A stretch of DNA of 64,000 nucleotides from Aurantibacter aestuarii (GTDB lineage: Bacteria; Bacteroidota; Bacteroidia; Flavobacteriales; Flavobacteriaceae), in the NCBI RefSeq assembly GCF_003008425.1, contig NZ_PXOQ01000019.1, positions 22,936 to 86,935 of the forward strand. Direction: 5' to 3'. The translations under genes and the position numbers were made by a program. Of this stretch, positions 34,602 through 43,987 are shown in pieces. The notes beneath the pieces were generated by a model. It was not told the origin of the DNA. It made no database searches and saw only the letters and a program-made list of their open reading frames with translations. The first letter of the stretch is position 1, and the number at the start of each line of letters is the position of its first letter.

Positions 34602-35876
34602 ATGAAGGAAGATTTTTTACACTATGTATGGCAATTCAAAAAATTTGACTCAAATAAATTATTTACCACTGCTTCTGAAGTAGTGGTGATAGAAAATTTA
34701 GGCCTATTAAACACAAATGCTGGACCAGACTTTTTTAATGCTAAACTAAAAATAGGTCAACAGCTTTGGGCTGGAAATATAGAAATTCACTTAAAATCTT
34801 CTGACTGGTATCTTCATAATCACGAAATTGACAAAACGTATGACTCTGTAATCCTTCACGTAGTTTGGGAACATGATGTAGAAATATTTAGAAAAGATAA
34901 TTCCACTTTACCTACATTAGAACTTAAAAATTATATAGATAAAGATGCTATTGTGGGATATGAAAAGTTATTTAGTCAAAAACAAAAGTGGATTAATTGT
35001 GAAGATCATATTAAATTCACCAATACTTTTTTGTTAAATAATTGGCTTGAGAAAATATACATTGAGCGCTTAGAAAATAAATGTGTTTTAATAAACGAAC
35101 TTTTGCTCTTAACTAAAAACAATTGGGAAGCGGTATTTTTTAAGTTGCTTTGTAAAAATTTTGGATTAAAGGTAAATGGCGAAGGTTTTTTTCAATGGTC
35201 AAACCAAACGCCATTTCACGTGGTAAGAAAACAACAGCATTCTGTGGAAGACTTAGAAGCCTTGTTTTTTGGTCAAGCCAATTTATTGAATTCTAATTTC
35301 CAAGATCATTATCCAAAAATGCTTCAGCAAAAATATATGTTTTTAAAGCAAAAGTTTAATTTAGATTCAACAACAGCTCAGATACATTTTTTTAGACTTC
35401 GCCCAAATAATTTTCCTACACTTCGTTTGTCTCAATTAGCTGTTTTATATTATAAGCACTCTAATCTATTTTTAAAATTAATGCAGGCAGAACAGTTAGA
35501 AACCATATACGGCATTTTTGATATCGAGACAACAGACTATTGGAAAACGCACTACACTTTTGAAAAGTCATCTAAAACATCTCAAAAGAAATTAACAAGA
35601 GCGTTTATAGATTTACTAATTATTAATACTATAATTCCTTTAAAATTTGCTTATCAAAAAAGTATAGGTGTAGAGAGTTTTGAACATTTATATGAGGTCT
35701 TAAGACAAATTCAACCAGAGAAAAATACTTTGGTAGACGGTTTTTTAAATTTGGGAATACATGTAAAATCTGCTTTTGACACGCAAAGCTTAATTCAATT
35801 AAAATCTAATTATTGCGATAAAAATAATTGTTTACATTGTGCAATTGGTAATAATATATTACAACAAAAACAGTAA
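34602..35876 (+). CDS. DUF2851 family protein
   Basis: The 424-residue protein matches the Bacteroidota family DUF2851. Landmarks are an N-terminal MKEDFLHYVWQFKKFD, then GLLNTNAGPDFFNAKLKIG, LWAGNIEIHLKSSDWYLHNH and YDSVILHVVWEHD. A C-terminal Cys-rich tail YCDKNNCLHCAIGN follows. D-F-x-N-A...G-x-I-E-I-H-x-x-S-x-D-W-x-x-H with later acidic residues looks nuclease-like, but no activity is established. It has no signal peptide and is cytosolic. It is followed within 8 bp by a PspC gene and then the channel gene, probably one operon. Confidence 0.88.
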   Translation: MKEDFLHYVWQFKKFDSNKLFTTASEVVVIENLGLLNTNAGPDFFNAKLKIGQQLWAGNIEIHLKSSDWYLHNHEIDKTYDSVILHVVWEHDVEIFRKDNSTLPTLELKNYIDKDAIVGYEKLFSQKQKWINCEDHIKFTNTFLLNNWLEKIYIERLENKCVLINELLLLTKNNWEAVFFKLLCKNFGLKVNGEGFFQWSNQTPFHVVRKQQHSVEDLEALFFGQANLLNSNFQDHYPKMLQQKYMFLKQKFNLDSTTAQIHFFRLRPNNFPTLRLSQLAVLYYKHSNLFLKLMQAEQLETIYGIFDIETTDYWKTHYTFEKSSKTSQKKLTRAFIDLLIINTIIPLKFAYQKSIGVESFEHLYEVLRQIQPEKNTLVDGFLNLGIHVKSAFDTQSLIQLKSNYCDKNNCLHCAIGNNILQQKQ

Positions 35877-35884
35877 CTTGCAGC

Positions 35885-36112
35885 ATGCAACTGGCTTATA
35901 AATTATTACACTATTTTCAAAAACGTGGCTACTATGTATGTCAGCGTATCGCAGATAGATTGGGAATTCGCGCTAAAGTAGTACGAACCTCATTTATGTA
36001 TTTAACCTTTGTAACTCTAGGTTTTGGATTTGCATTATATTTATTCTTAGCCTTTTGGATGCGCATAAAAGATATTATTTACACTAAGCGCAGTTCTGTT
36101 TTTGACTTATAA
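35885..36112 (+). CDS. Small PspC-domain membrane protein
   Basis: The 75-residue protein has a PspC-type N-terminal region (GYYVCQRIADRLGIRAKVVRTSFMYL). One long membrane segment (TFVTLGFGFALYLFLAFWM) and a basic tail follow. PspC domains occur in envelope-stress response systems of Gammaproteobacteria; in Bacteroidota their role is less clear. It lies between DUF2851 and the potassium channel genes with very short spacing. Confidence 0.8.
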   Translation: MQLAYKLLHYFQKRGYYVCQRIADRLGIRAKVVRTSFMYLTFVTLGFGFALYLFLAFWMRIKDIIYTKRSSVFDL

Positions 36113-36116
36113 TCTT

Positions 36117-37139
36117 ATGCAAAAAATAATAGTATTCATGCAAAATTCAAGGTTTTTTACAGCAATGTTATTGTTGTTATTATTGTTAAGCTTTGGTGTT
36201 GTAGGATTTATGACTCTCTCAGATTATAACTTCATTAACGCCTTGTATATGACGGTTATTACCATAACCACTGTAGGATATGGAGAGGTGCAACCTTTAA
36301 ATCAAGAGGCAAAACTTTTTACAATTATATTAATTTTATCCAGTGTAGTTATTGTTGGTTATGTGTTAAGTGTAGTGACAGAGTATATATTAAGCCGTAA
36401 TAATTTAGAAGAATTAAAACAAAAGAAGATGCAAAAAACAATTGATGGATTTTCTAACCATATCATTATTTGTGGTTATGGTAGAAATGGGAAGCAAGCG
36501 GCAACGAAATTGTTAGCTCATAACAAGCCATTTGTTATTATTGAAAAAAGTAATGATGTGATTCAAAAGTTCGAAAGTTTGGATTTACCTTTTGTTTACG
36601 GAAATGCCAATGAAGATGACATCCTTATTCAAGCTGGAATTAAACGTGCAAAAACCTTAATTACTGCTTTGCCAGATGACGCAGATAATCTATTTGTAGT
36701 ATTGTCTGCAAGACAAATTAATGAAAATCTTCAGATTATTAGTCGTGCATCTCAAGAAACTAGTTATAATAAACTCAAGCTTGCAGGAGCAAATAATGTG
36801 ATTTTGCCAGATCGTATAGGAGGAGATCACATGGCTTCATTAGTAGTCGTTCCAGATTTAATAGAGTTTATAGACAACCTATCTATTGTTGGAAAAAGCG
36901 ATATAAATATCGAGGAAATTAAGGTGGAAAAGTTATATAACACTAATGAAATCAGAACAATTAAAGATTTAGATCTAAGAAATAAAACAGGTTGTACAGT
37001 TATTGGTTTTAAAGGAGAAAATGGAGAATACATTGTAAATCCTGAAGCCGAAATTAAATTGGTGCCACATTCTAAAATTGTGGTATTAGGTCGTCCTGAA
37101 CAAATTCAAAAACTAAACAGTTTGTATAATATAGATTAA
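36117..37139 (+). CDS. Potassium channel with RCK/TrkA-N domain (Kch/MthK-like)
   Basis: I chose ATG 36117 (340 residues) over the in-frame TTG 36102, because it follows the upstream stop by 4 bp. Two membrane helices flank the pore loop TITTVGYGEVQP, whose TVGYG selectivity filter is at residues 52-56. A cytosolic RCK domain starts at HIIICGYGRNGKQAATKLL (GxGxxG dinucleotide motif, residues 120-125). It continues with VYGNANEDDILIQAGIKRAKTLI and ends in a TrkA-C-like subdomain. This is the MthK/Kch layout of a tetrameric K+ channel gated by ligands. It is the last gene of the DUF2851 operon. Confidence 0.9.
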   Translation: MQKIIVFMQNSRFFTAMLLLLLLLSFGVVGFMTLSDYNFINALYMTVITITTVGYGEVQPLNQEAKLFTIILILSSVVIVGYVLSVVTEYILSRNNLEELKQKKMQKTIDGFSNHIIICGYGRNGKQAATKLLAHNKPFVIIEKSNDVIQKFESLDLPFVYGNANEDDILIQAGIKRAKTLITALPDDADNLFVVLSARQINENLQIISRASQETSYNKLKLAGANNVILPDRIGGDHMASLVVVPDLIEFIDNLSIVGKSDINIEEIKVEKLYNTNEIRTIKDLDLRNKTGCTVIGFKGENGEYIVNPEAEIKLVPHSKIVVLGRPEQIQKLNSLYNID

Positions 37140-37143
37140 TACA

Positions 37144-37186
37144 GAGCTTATTTAACATCATAAGCTTTATAAATTCGTTTTTTTTT
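37144..37186 (+). terminator. Possible terminator after the channel gene
   Basis: A 7-8 bp stem AGCTTAT/ATAAGCT (37145-37166) is followed about 11 bases later by nine T residues. The gap between stem and T run is longer than usual, so this is tentative. Confidence 0.4.
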
Positions 37187-37237
37187 AGCATCTTGCTGTC
37201 CTTAAATTAACAAATAACTAACATATACATTTAGGTT

Positions 37238-38917
37238 ATGAAGAAAATTCTTCTATTTCTTTTAGCGATTTCATCGCCAATATTATCAATTTCCCAAAAT
37301 AGTACAACATCCCAAATCGATGAGACTTTTAAGGCTTATACAGGTTGGTTTGTAGATGCTATTTTTTATGAAATTCCATTTTCAGACACATTTCAAATAC
37401 CTTGGGTTCTTATCGTATTAATTGGTGGAGCTGTATTTTTTACTATTTATTTTAAACTAATTAACTTCACAGGGTTTCTAACAGCTATACAAGTTGTAAG
37501 AGGTAAATATGAAGATATTGAAAAACATGGTGTTGATAATCTATACGGTGAAGATGCTATTGTAGAAGATATATTAAAAGCAAATCAAGAAGATGAGCTA
37601 AATGTAGCTGGAGATCAAACTCCAGGTGGAGATAATATTGAAACCATAAGAGATGAAAGTGCAGACGGAGAAGTTAGTCACTTCCAAGCATTAACTGCGG
37701 CGTTATCTGCTACGGTTGGATTAGGAAATATTGCAGGTGTTGCAGTAGCATTATCTATTGGTGGTCCTGGAGCTACATTCTGGATGATTGTAGCAGGACT
37801 TTTAGGTATGGCATCTAAGTTTGCAGAGTGTACCTTAGGTGTAAAATATAGAGATGTTGGAGCAGATGGTACCGTTTATGGAGGTCCAATGTATTACCTA
37901 ACTAAAGGATTAAAAGAAAAAGGAGCTGGAGGATTAGGAAAAGTATTAGCTGTTTTATTTGCCATTTTTGTAGTTGGAGGATCTTTTGGAGGAGGAAATA
38001 TGTTTCAGGCTAACCAAGCAGCTGCCCAGTTTACAAAATTATTTGAATTAACAGGAGAAAACTCTGGTTTATATTTTGGTATTGTAATGGCAGCTTTAGT
38101 GGCTGTTGTAATTATTGGTGGTATTAAGCGTATTGCCTCAGTTACAGAAAAGGTAGTGCCATTTATGGCAGGAATTTATGTACTTGCAGCCCTAGTAATT
38201 TTATTTGCAAACTTTAGCTTAATCGATGATGCATTCGGATTAATTTTTGAAGGAGCATTTTCAGGTCTTGGCATTGCTGGTGGTTTAATTGGAGTAATGA
38301 TTCAAGGAATTCGTCGTGGGGCATTTTCTAACGAAGCAGGAGTAGGTTCTGCAGCAATTGCTCACTCTGCTGTACGAACTAAATATCCAGCTAGTGAAGG
38401 TATTGTGGCACTTCTAGAGCCATTTGTAGATACTGTTGTAATTTGTACAATGACAGCTTTAGTTATTATTATTACTAATTTTAATGGCCAGTTTATGGAA
38501 TATGGTGTAGAGATTAAAGAAGGGGTTGAGCTAACAGCAGTTGCTTTTGATTCAGTTATTCCTCATTTCTCTATTGTATTAACCATTGCAGTAATTTTAT
38601 TTGCATTCTCAACGATGATCTCTTGGTCTTATTACGGAATGCAGGGTTGGAAGTTTTTATTTGGAAAAGGTAAAATTACAGACTTAGTTTATAAAGTATT
38701 ATTTTTATTGTTCGTTATTGTTGGAGCGTCAATTAGTTTAGGCGCTGTAATCGACTTTTCGGATGCTATGATTTTTGCAATGGTGGTTCCAAATATTATT
38801 GGTGTAGTAATGCTATCTCCAATAGTTAAAAAAGAATTAACAAAGTATATGAATGCTATTAAAAAGAAAGAAATAGCAATAGAGGAAGGTGCAGGAGATT
38901 TAAACGATCAGCTGTAA
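37238..38917 (+). CDS. Sodium:alanine (AGCS-family) symporter
   Basis: The 559-residue transporter shows the AGCS family signatures GEVSHFQALTAALSATVGLGNIAGV, GGPGATFWMIVAGLLGMASKFAE and VYGGPMYYLTKGL. Also seen are GGSFGGGNMFQANQAA, GIRRGAFSNEAGVGSAAIAHSA and ISWSYYGMQGWKFLFG. It couples uptake of alanine, glycine or a similar amino acid to Na+. It begins with a signal-like helix (MKKILLFLLAISSPILSISQ). An acidic insertion of roughly 50 residues (DNLYGEDAIVEDILKANQED onward) lies in the first cytoplasmic loop, which makes it longer than typical AGCS proteins (about 450 residues). Confidence 0.92.
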   Translation: MKKILLFLLAISSPILSISQNSTTSQIDETFKAYTGWFVDAIFYEIPFSDTFQIPWVLIVLIGGAVFFTIYFKLINFTGFLTAIQVVRGKYEDIEKHGVDNLYGEDAIVEDILKANQEDELNVAGDQTPGGDNIETIRDESADGEVSHFQALTAALSATVGLGNIAGVAVALSIGGPGATFWMIVAGLLGMASKFAECTLGVKYRDVGADGTVYGGPMYYLTKGLKEKGAGGLGKVLAVLFAIFVVGGSFGGGNMFQANQAAAQFTKLFELTGENSGLYFGIVMAALVAVVIIGGIKRIASVTEKVVPFMAGIYVLAALVILFANFSLIDDAFGLIFEGAFSGLGIAGGLIGVMIQGIRRGAFSNEAGVGSAAIAHSAVRTKYPASEGIVALLEPFVDTVVICTMTALVIIITNFNGQFMEYGVEIKEGVELTAVAFDSVIPHFSIVLTIAVILFAFSTMISWSYYGMQGWKFLFGKGKITDLVYKVLFLLFVIVGASISLGAVIDFSDAMIFAMVVPNIIGVVMLSPIVKKELTKYMNAIKKKEIAIEEGAGDLNDQL

Positions 38918-38959
38918 TTCTTAACATATAAAGATTTTATAAGATGTAAAACATTTTTT

Positions 38960-39829
38960 ATGAAACTATTTAAATCCCATATCACGTTTACAAAACAACA
39001 ACGATATGGGATTTTCTTATTAGTAATCGTAATTGTTAGCATTCAACTATGTTATACATTTATATCGCTTAAATCACCTATTAAAGAAAATGTTGCACTA
39101 ATTAAAATAATTCAGCTTGCTAAAGTTGAGCTGGATAGTTTGTATAAACAAAGTTTAAGTGCAGAATCAGGTTATAAAACTTATCCGTTTAATCCAAATT
39201 ATATAACAGACTATAAAGGCTATAGATTAGGAATGAAAACAGAGGAAATTGATAGGCTTTTAGCATATAGAGATCAAAATAAATGGATTAATTCTGCACG
39301 TGAATTTCAGCAAGTAACAAAAGTTTCAGACTCTTTACTAGAAACCCTTTCACCATATTTTAAATTTCCAGATTGGGTAACGTCTAAAGCAAATCAGCAA
39401 AACAGTTTTCAGTCTAAATCTAAAAACGAAGTATTTGATTTAAATAATGCAAGCTTAGATCAACTTAAAAGTATTTACGGTATTGGCGATTTTTATGCAA
39501 ATAAAATAATAGAGTTACGTCAGAAACTCAATGGTTTTGCAGCTTATCAAGAACTAAGTGTTATTAATGGGTTAACTCCAGAGGTGTTAGAAAATATTAA
39601 GAAAAGTACTATTATTGAGTCACCAAGAATTATAAACACCATAAATATCAATACAGCTACAAAAGCCGATTTAGTAAAAGTTCCATATATAGATTACGAG
39701 ATTGCATTTAAAATAATAGAGTATCGGACTTTGAATGAAAAAATATCTAGTATTGATGAATTGTTAAAAATTAATACTTTTCCAACTTATAAATTTGAGA
39801 TAATTAAATTATATTTACATATTAATTAG
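38960..39829 (+). CDS. Helix-hairpin-helix (ComEA-like) membrane-anchored protein
   Basis: The 289-residue product has one N-terminal membrane helix (YGIFLLVIVIVSIQLCYTFI), so the body faces the periplasm. Three HhH units follow. The first is degenerate (LGMKTEEIDRLLAYRDQNKW), the second strong (FDLNNASLDQLKSIYGIGDFYANKI), and the third contains ININTATKADLVKVPYIDYEIAFKI. ComEA proteins bind DNA in the periplasm during natural transformation. The flavobacterial multi-HhH version may do so, but that is inference. It lies between the AGCS symporter and an acyl-CoA dehydrogenase, same strand. Confidence 0.85.
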   Translation: MKLFKSHITFTKQQRYGIFLLVIVIVSIQLCYTFISLKSPIKENVALIKIIQLAKVELDSLYKQSLSAESGYKTYPFNPNYITDYKGYRLGMKTEEIDRLLAYRDQNKWINSAREFQQVTKVSDSLLETLSPYFKFPDWVTSKANQQNSFQSKSKNEVFDLNNASLDQLKSIYGIGDFYANKIIELRQKLNGFAAYQELSVINGLTPEVLENIKKSTIIESPRIINTININTATKADLVKVPYIDYEIAFKIIEYRTLNEKISSIDELLKINTFPTYKFEIIKLYLHIN

Positions 39830-39863
39830 AATATTATAAAATAAAACAATATAACACACTAAG

Positions 39864-41033
39864 ATGAATTCGACATATTTTACAGAGGAGCATGATTTAT
39901 TTCGTGAAAGTTTAAAAGATTTTTTACAGAAAGAAGTTGTGCCACATATCGAAAAATGGGAAAAAACGGGTACTATAGAACGTTTTATTTGGGAGAAATT
40001 TGGCGAGATGGGTTTTTTCGGAATAAACTATCCAGAAGCTTATGGCGGATTAAACTTAGATTTGTTTTATACTGTTATTTTTCTTGAGGAATTGCAAAAG
40101 GTTAATTCAGGAGGTTTTGCAGCAGCTATGTGGGCGCATGCGTATTTAGCAATGACGCATTTAAACGCAGAAGGAGATGAGCGCATTAAAAAAGACTATT
40201 TAGCACCAAGTATCTTAGGTAAAAAAATTGGATGTTTATGTATCACGGAGCCTTTTGGAGGAAGCGATGTTGCAGCTATGAGAACTACAGCAGTAAAAAA
40301 AGGTGATAAATATATCATAAATGGTTCTAAAACTTTTATTACCAATGGTATTTATAGTGACTATCTGGTTGTGGCAGCAAAAACGAGTCCTGAACTTGGT
40401 AACAAAGGGATTAGTATTTTCTTAATCGATAGAGATGTTAAAGGAGTTTCTGCAACTAAACTAGATAAGTTAGGTTGGAGAGCTTCAGATACTGCAGAAA
40501 TTGCTTTTGATAATGTAGAGATACCTGTTGAAAACTTAATGGGAGAGGAAAATAAAGGCTTCCCATATATAATGCAGCATTTTGCACTGGAACGTTTAAT
40601 TATGGGTATAAATGCTCATGCACGTTCAGAATTTGCTATAGACTATACTTTACAATATATGTCAGAACGTGAGGCGTTTGGAAAAACGATTAATAAGTTC
40701 CAAGCTTTAAGACATAAAATGGCAGAATTGGTAACCGATGTAGAACATTGTAAACTATTTAATTATGCTACTATTGCTAGATTAGATAAAGGTGACTATG
40801 TTGTAAAAGAAGCGACCATGTCTAAGCTAAAGTCAACTAAAGTTGCAGATGATGTTATGTATAGCTGCTTACAAATGTTAGGTGGTTATGGTTATATTGA
40901 AGAATATCCTTTGGCAAGATTATTTAGAGATAGCCGTTTAGGACCAATTGGTGGAGGAACTTCAGAAATATTAAAAGAAATTATAGCAAAAATGGTTATT
41001 GAAAATAAAGATTATAAAAAAGCAGTAAATTAA
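39864..41033 (+). CDS. Acyl-CoA dehydrogenase (LCAD/isovaleryl-like active-site layout)
   Basis: The 389-residue flavoenzyme contains CLCITEPFGGSDVAAM and YIINGSKTFITNGIYSDYLVV (FAD and substrate regions). REAFGKTINKFQALRHKMAEL and MLGGYGYIEEYPLARLFRDSR are typical of the family. The C-terminal catalytic Glu position of medium-chain enzymes (YEGT) reads GGGTSEI. The Glu in HFALERLIMG fits the position used in long-chain and isovaleryl-CoA dehydrogenases. It catalyses alpha,beta-dehydrogenation of an acyl-CoA with electron transfer flavoprotein as acceptor. Chain length is not determined. It is followed by an intrinsic terminator. Confidence 0.93.
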   Translation: MNSTYFTEEHDLFRESLKDFLQKEVVPHIEKWEKTGTIERFIWEKFGEMGFFGINYPEAYGGLNLDLFYTVIFLEELQKVNSGGFAAAMWAHAYLAMTHLNAEGDERIKKDYLAPSILGKKIGCLCITEPFGGSDVAAMRTTAVKKGDKYIINGSKTFITNGIYSDYLVVAAKTSPELGNKGISIFLIDRDVKGVSATKLDKLGWRASDTAEIAFDNVEIPVENLMGEENKGFPYIMQHFALERLIMGINAHARSEFAIDYTLQYMSEREAFGKTINKFQALRHKMAELVTDVEHCKLFNYATIARLDKGDYVVKEATMSKLKSTKVADDVMYSCLQMLGGYGYIEEYPLARLFRDSRLGPIGGGTSEILKEIIAKMVIENKDYKKAVN

Positions 41034-41056
41034 CTTGTTTAACTGTTTTTAAAAAC

Positions 41057-41087
41057 AAAATCCTACTTCCAGTAAGTAGGATTTTTT
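41057..41087 (+). terminator. Rho-independent terminator after the acyl-CoA dehydrogenase gene
   Basis: The stem AAAATCCTACTT / AAGTAGGATTTT has a 5-nt loop and a T run to 41088. The CCTACTT/AAGTAGG core is the same as in the terminator after rpoC. Confidence 0.9.
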
Positions 41088-41173
41088 TGTTACCTTTATT
41101 TTTATTTTAATAAAAAATAAAATTGGATTAGTTTTTGTAATTAGTCATACCGTAAACAAATCACGCCTAAATC

Positions 41174-42595
41174 ATGATTAAAAAACATTTTATTGCAATA
41201 TGCGCTTTAATGCTTATAAGTGTAACTGCTATATCTCAAATAGAATTAAAAAACAAAGTAGTAGATTTTGCTACATTAATGCCGTTAGAAAGTGCTAGTG
41301 TATATGTTCAAAATACCACAACAGGAACCATTACTAATGTTAATGGTAAATTTGTACTTCTTATCCCTGAAAAATATGCTAAAGATACCTTAGTGGTATC
41401 TTCAATAGGCTATAAGAGTTTTAAAGCGCCTGTTGGAGAATTTGATAATAGTATGGAAATCTTCTTGGAAGAAGATGTAGCGTCTTTAGATGAGGTGGTT
41501 TTAGTAGCTGAAAATAGACCTAAAACAGGAAATGAGATTGTATTAAGAGCTTTAGAAGAGCTTCCTGAAACTTTACCAGACTCTTCGTATTTACAAAAAG
41601 GATTTGTAAGACATAAAGAACGAAATAAGCGCGAATTTAAATGGTTGGTAGAAGGTGCAATTACACTCTACGATGGGGCTGCCCAAGATAAATCTAAAGA
41701 AAATCTAAAGATAAATGTTGATGAGTTACGTAAAAGCTATGACTTACGTGATGTAGATAGTCTTTTAACTTACACCTCATATTTAAAAAACAACTCTTAC
41801 GGCTTAAGACTTAGGTCTAAAGATTTAAAAAGAGATACCATATTAACCAGTTCATTAATTAAAGCAATTAAGTGGAATGACACTAGAGTAAACGGTTTAG
41901 ACAATTTATTTCAAGGAAAACTTAACTTGGTAAGAAACTCATCTAATCTTGGCGCCTTATTTGGAAAAAATATTTTAGAGACACATAATTTTATTTTAGA
42001 TACGGTTTTAGTTGAGAATGACCGAAAATTATATAAAATAAAAATAGCTAACAGTAAAGAGTTTATTGATTTAAAGACGAAAGGTATTTATAATGGAGGT
42101 CTGGAAGCAAATGGTTGGATTTATATCTATTGGGATAATTACGCTATTAAGAAGGTGGAATATGAATTAGTTGCAGGATCACCTCAGCAAAAGAGTAGAA
42201 GTAAAACATTGTTTGATACTTACTTAAACCATAAATTAGTTATTAACTATATGGAGTATAATGATAGAATGTATACCAATTACATTTATTACGAGACACC
42301 TAAATTGGTTAATGTGGGCTCTCGAGAAAATAATAAAGACGCTACTGAAGAAGACTTGATTGCCGAAAAGGAAAATAGATTCTATTATACGGTTCAAGAA
42401 ATTGTGTTTACCGAGATTATAGATGATCAAGAAGAAGTTAAAGCTGCGCTTTCAAAAGATTGGGATGCCGACTTGTTTTCAGTTCGTCCTTACAATAAAG
42501 AGTTTTGGAAAAATTATAATGTTCTTTTAGAAAGTGAAGAAGAGGAAAAACTTATTCAGGATTTAACCAAAAGGTCTACACTTTTTAAAAACTAG
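41174..42595 (+). CDS. Carboxypeptidase-like regulatory domain protein
   Basis: The 473-residue protein has a signal peptide (MIKKHFIAICALMLISVTAISQ). A CarboxypepD_reg-like beta-sandwich follows (residues about 24-105: GTITNVNGKFVLLIPEKY, VVSSIGYKSFKAPV), then LDEVVLVAENRPKTGNEIVL. That start resembles SusC-type receptors but no plug or barrel comes after it. The rest (ALEELPETLPDSSYLQKGF, NNYVIYYWDN-like strands) matches flavobacterial outer-membrane-associated proteins of unknown function. It is directly followed by the recombinase gene (ATG right after TAG), so the two are co-transcribed. Confidence 0.82.
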   Translation: MIKKHFIAICALMLISVTAISQIELKNKVVDFATLMPLESASVYVQNTTTGTITNVNGKFVLLIPEKYAKDTLVVSSIGYKSFKAPVGEFDNSMEIFLEEDVASLDEVVLVAENRPKTGNEIVLRALEELPETLPDSSYLQKGFVRHKERNKREFKWLVEGAITLYDGAAQDKSKENLKINVDELRKSYDLRDVDSLLTYTSYLKNNSYGLRLRSKDLKRDTILTSSLIKAIKWNDTRVNGLDNLFQGKLNLVRNSSNLGALFGKNILETHNFILDTVLVENDRKLYKIKIANSKEFIDLKTKGIYNGGLEANGWIYIYWDNYAIKKVEYELVAGSPQQKSRSKTLFDTYLNHKLVINYMEYNDRMYTNYIYYETPKLVNVGSRENNKDATEEDLIAEKENRFYYTVQEIVFTEIIDDQEEVKAALSKDWDADLFSVRPYNKEFWKNYNVLLESEEEEKLIQDLTKRSTLFKN

Positions 42596-43495
42596 ATGAT
42601 GTATTTAAAAGCATTTACCGATTATTTGCTTTATGAAAAGAAGTATTCACCTTTAACGGTAAGTGCCTATCAACGGGATATAGAATCATTGTTACAGTTT
42701 GTAAATAAATCAAACAACAGCAATCAAATTACAATAGAGTCAATTAATTACTCTCAAATACGGTCTTGGATTGTTGTTATGGTTGAAGATGGAGTTTCGA
42801 ATCGAAGTATTAACCGAAAAATTTCTGCATTAAACACCTGTTTCAAATTTCTTATTAAGGTTGATGCAATTCAAACAAATCCTCTGTCAAAACATAAAGC
42901 TTTAAAAACAAGTAAAAAAGTTCAAATTCCTTTTTCATTAGATGAAGTAGATATCGCGATAGCAAATATTGATGGGCAGGATAAATTTGAATCATTGCGA
43001 AATAAATTAATTGTTGAAACTTTTTATTCTACAGGAATAAGACGGTCCGAACTAATACATATAAAACTAAAAGATTTCGATGCAGTCAATAAAACATTAA
43101 AAGTTTTAGGTAAAAGAAATAAGGAGCGAATTATTCCCCTAATCCCATCCGTTATTAATACATATAAATTATATCTGGAGGAAAGAAATTTAGTTTTAAA
43201 CAGTAGTAACAATTCTTATTTATTTATAACTTCAAAAGGAAAAAAAACATACGACACTCTTATTTATCGTATAATAAATAAATATTTCAAACTCATTTCT
43301 TCAAAACAAAAAACTAGTCCTCATATATTAAGGCATTCTTTTGCAACGCATCTTTTAAATGAAGGAGCCGACCTTAATGCTGTAAAAGAATTATTAGGTC
43401 ATTCTAGTTTGTCGTCAACTCAAGTCTATACGCACAATAATATAAAAGAATTGTCCAAAGTCTATAGAAGTGCTCATCCAAGAAGTAAAAAGTAG
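42596..43495 (+). CDS. xerC: Tyrosine recombinase XerC-like
   Basis: This 299-residue tyrosine recombinase has an N-terminal SAM-like core-binding domain (YLLYEKKYSPLTVSAYQRDI). The catalytic residues are complete: Arg149 (TGIRRSEL), Lys173 (VLGKRNKERIIPL), His243 and Arg246 (SPHILRHSFATHLL), His269 (LLGHSSLSSTQVYTH) and nucleophile Tyr278. Length and position before the tRNA-tuf cluster fit the chromosome-dimer resolution enzyme XerC rather than a phage integrase. In other flavobacteria I recall rpsU upstream and a ribosome-hibernation factor gene downstream of this gene; neither is present here. MMYL gives two adjacent starts; the second Met (42599) is equally possible. Confidence 0.85.
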   Translation: MMYLKAFTDYLLYEKKYSPLTVSAYQRDIESLLQFVNKSNNSNQITIESINYSQIRSWIVVMVEDGVSNRSINRKISALNTCFKFLIKVDAIQTNPLSKHKALKTSKKVQIPFSLDEVDIAIANIDGQDKFESLRNKLIVETFYSTGIRRSELIHIKLKDFDAVNKTLKVLGKRNKERIIPLIPSVINTYKLYLEERNLVLNSSNNSYLFITSKGKKTYDTLIYRIINKYFKLISSKQKTSPHILRHSFATHLLNEGADLNAVKELLGHSSLSSTQVYTHNNIKELSKVYRSAHPRSKK

Positions 43496-43574
43496 AATTT
43501 ACCATTTTTTTTCTTTATAGATATTTGAAACAATTAATAAACAAATATTTAAGTAAATTTTTTTGTAAAAATGT

Positions 43575-43604
43575 TTTGAATAATCAAATTATTACATACA
43601 TTTG
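43575..43604 (+). promoter_or_regulatory. Promoter of the tRNA-tuf-rpo cluster (TTTG-N18-TACATTTG)
   Basis: The -33 box TTTG (43575-43578) and -7 box TACATTTG (43597-43604) are separated by 18 bp, an excellent match to the Bacteroidota sigma-70-type consensus. It is the only strong promoter between xerC and the tRNAs. The leader (43605-43655) can form a small hairpin ATAGCGAA/TTCGTTAT before the first tRNA. Confidence 0.8.
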
Positions 43605-43655
43605 CAGTCCGTTAGAAATAGCGAATGTTATGATGTTCGTTATATTTAACAAAAA

Positions 43656-43729
43656 GCCGATGTAGCTCAGCTGGCTAGAGCAGCTGATTTGTAATCAGCA
43701 GGTCGTGGGTTCGAGTCCCTCCATCGGCT
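43656..43729 (+). tRNA. tRNA-Thr (TGT)
   Basis: The acceptor stem GCCGATG pairs with CATCGGC. The D-arm is GCTCAGCTGGCTAGAGC, and the anticodon arm CTGAT/ATCAG carries TGT. The T-arm contains GTTCGAG. CCA is not encoded. Confidence 0.97.
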
Positions 43730-43789
43730 CTTTTTAGGAGAAATCTTATAAAAGTAAAAGTTCATACACAGGGTAAAAAAAATTAAATT

Positions 43790-43871
<82 letters not shown>

Positions 43872-43900
43872 CATTTTAATTTTTATATTTTTAATAAATT

Positions 43901-43973
43901 GCGAGAGTAGCTCAGTTGGTAGAGCGTCAGCCTTCCAAGCTGAATGTCGCCGGTTCGAACCCGGTCTCTCGCT
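43901..43973 (+). tRNA. tRNA-Gly (TCC)
   Basis: The acceptor stem GCGAGAG pairs with CTCTCGC. The anticodon stem CAGC/GCTG holds TCC, and the T-loop is GTTCGAA. Discriminator U; no encoded CCA. Confidence 0.97.
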
Positions 43974-43987
43974 CTAAATTTATTTTA

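Noticed and set aside
37238..37600. Acidic insertion in the AGCS symporter as a novel domain
   Set aside because: It is low-complexity acidic sequence in a cytoplasmic loop, and I recall similar insertions in flavobacterial AGCS proteins; no domain could be supported.
42596..43495. Phage or integrative-element integrase
   Set aside because: Length, N-terminal domain and conserved chromosomal context fit XerC. No att repeats flank the neighbouring tRNA genes and no mobile-element genes are present.
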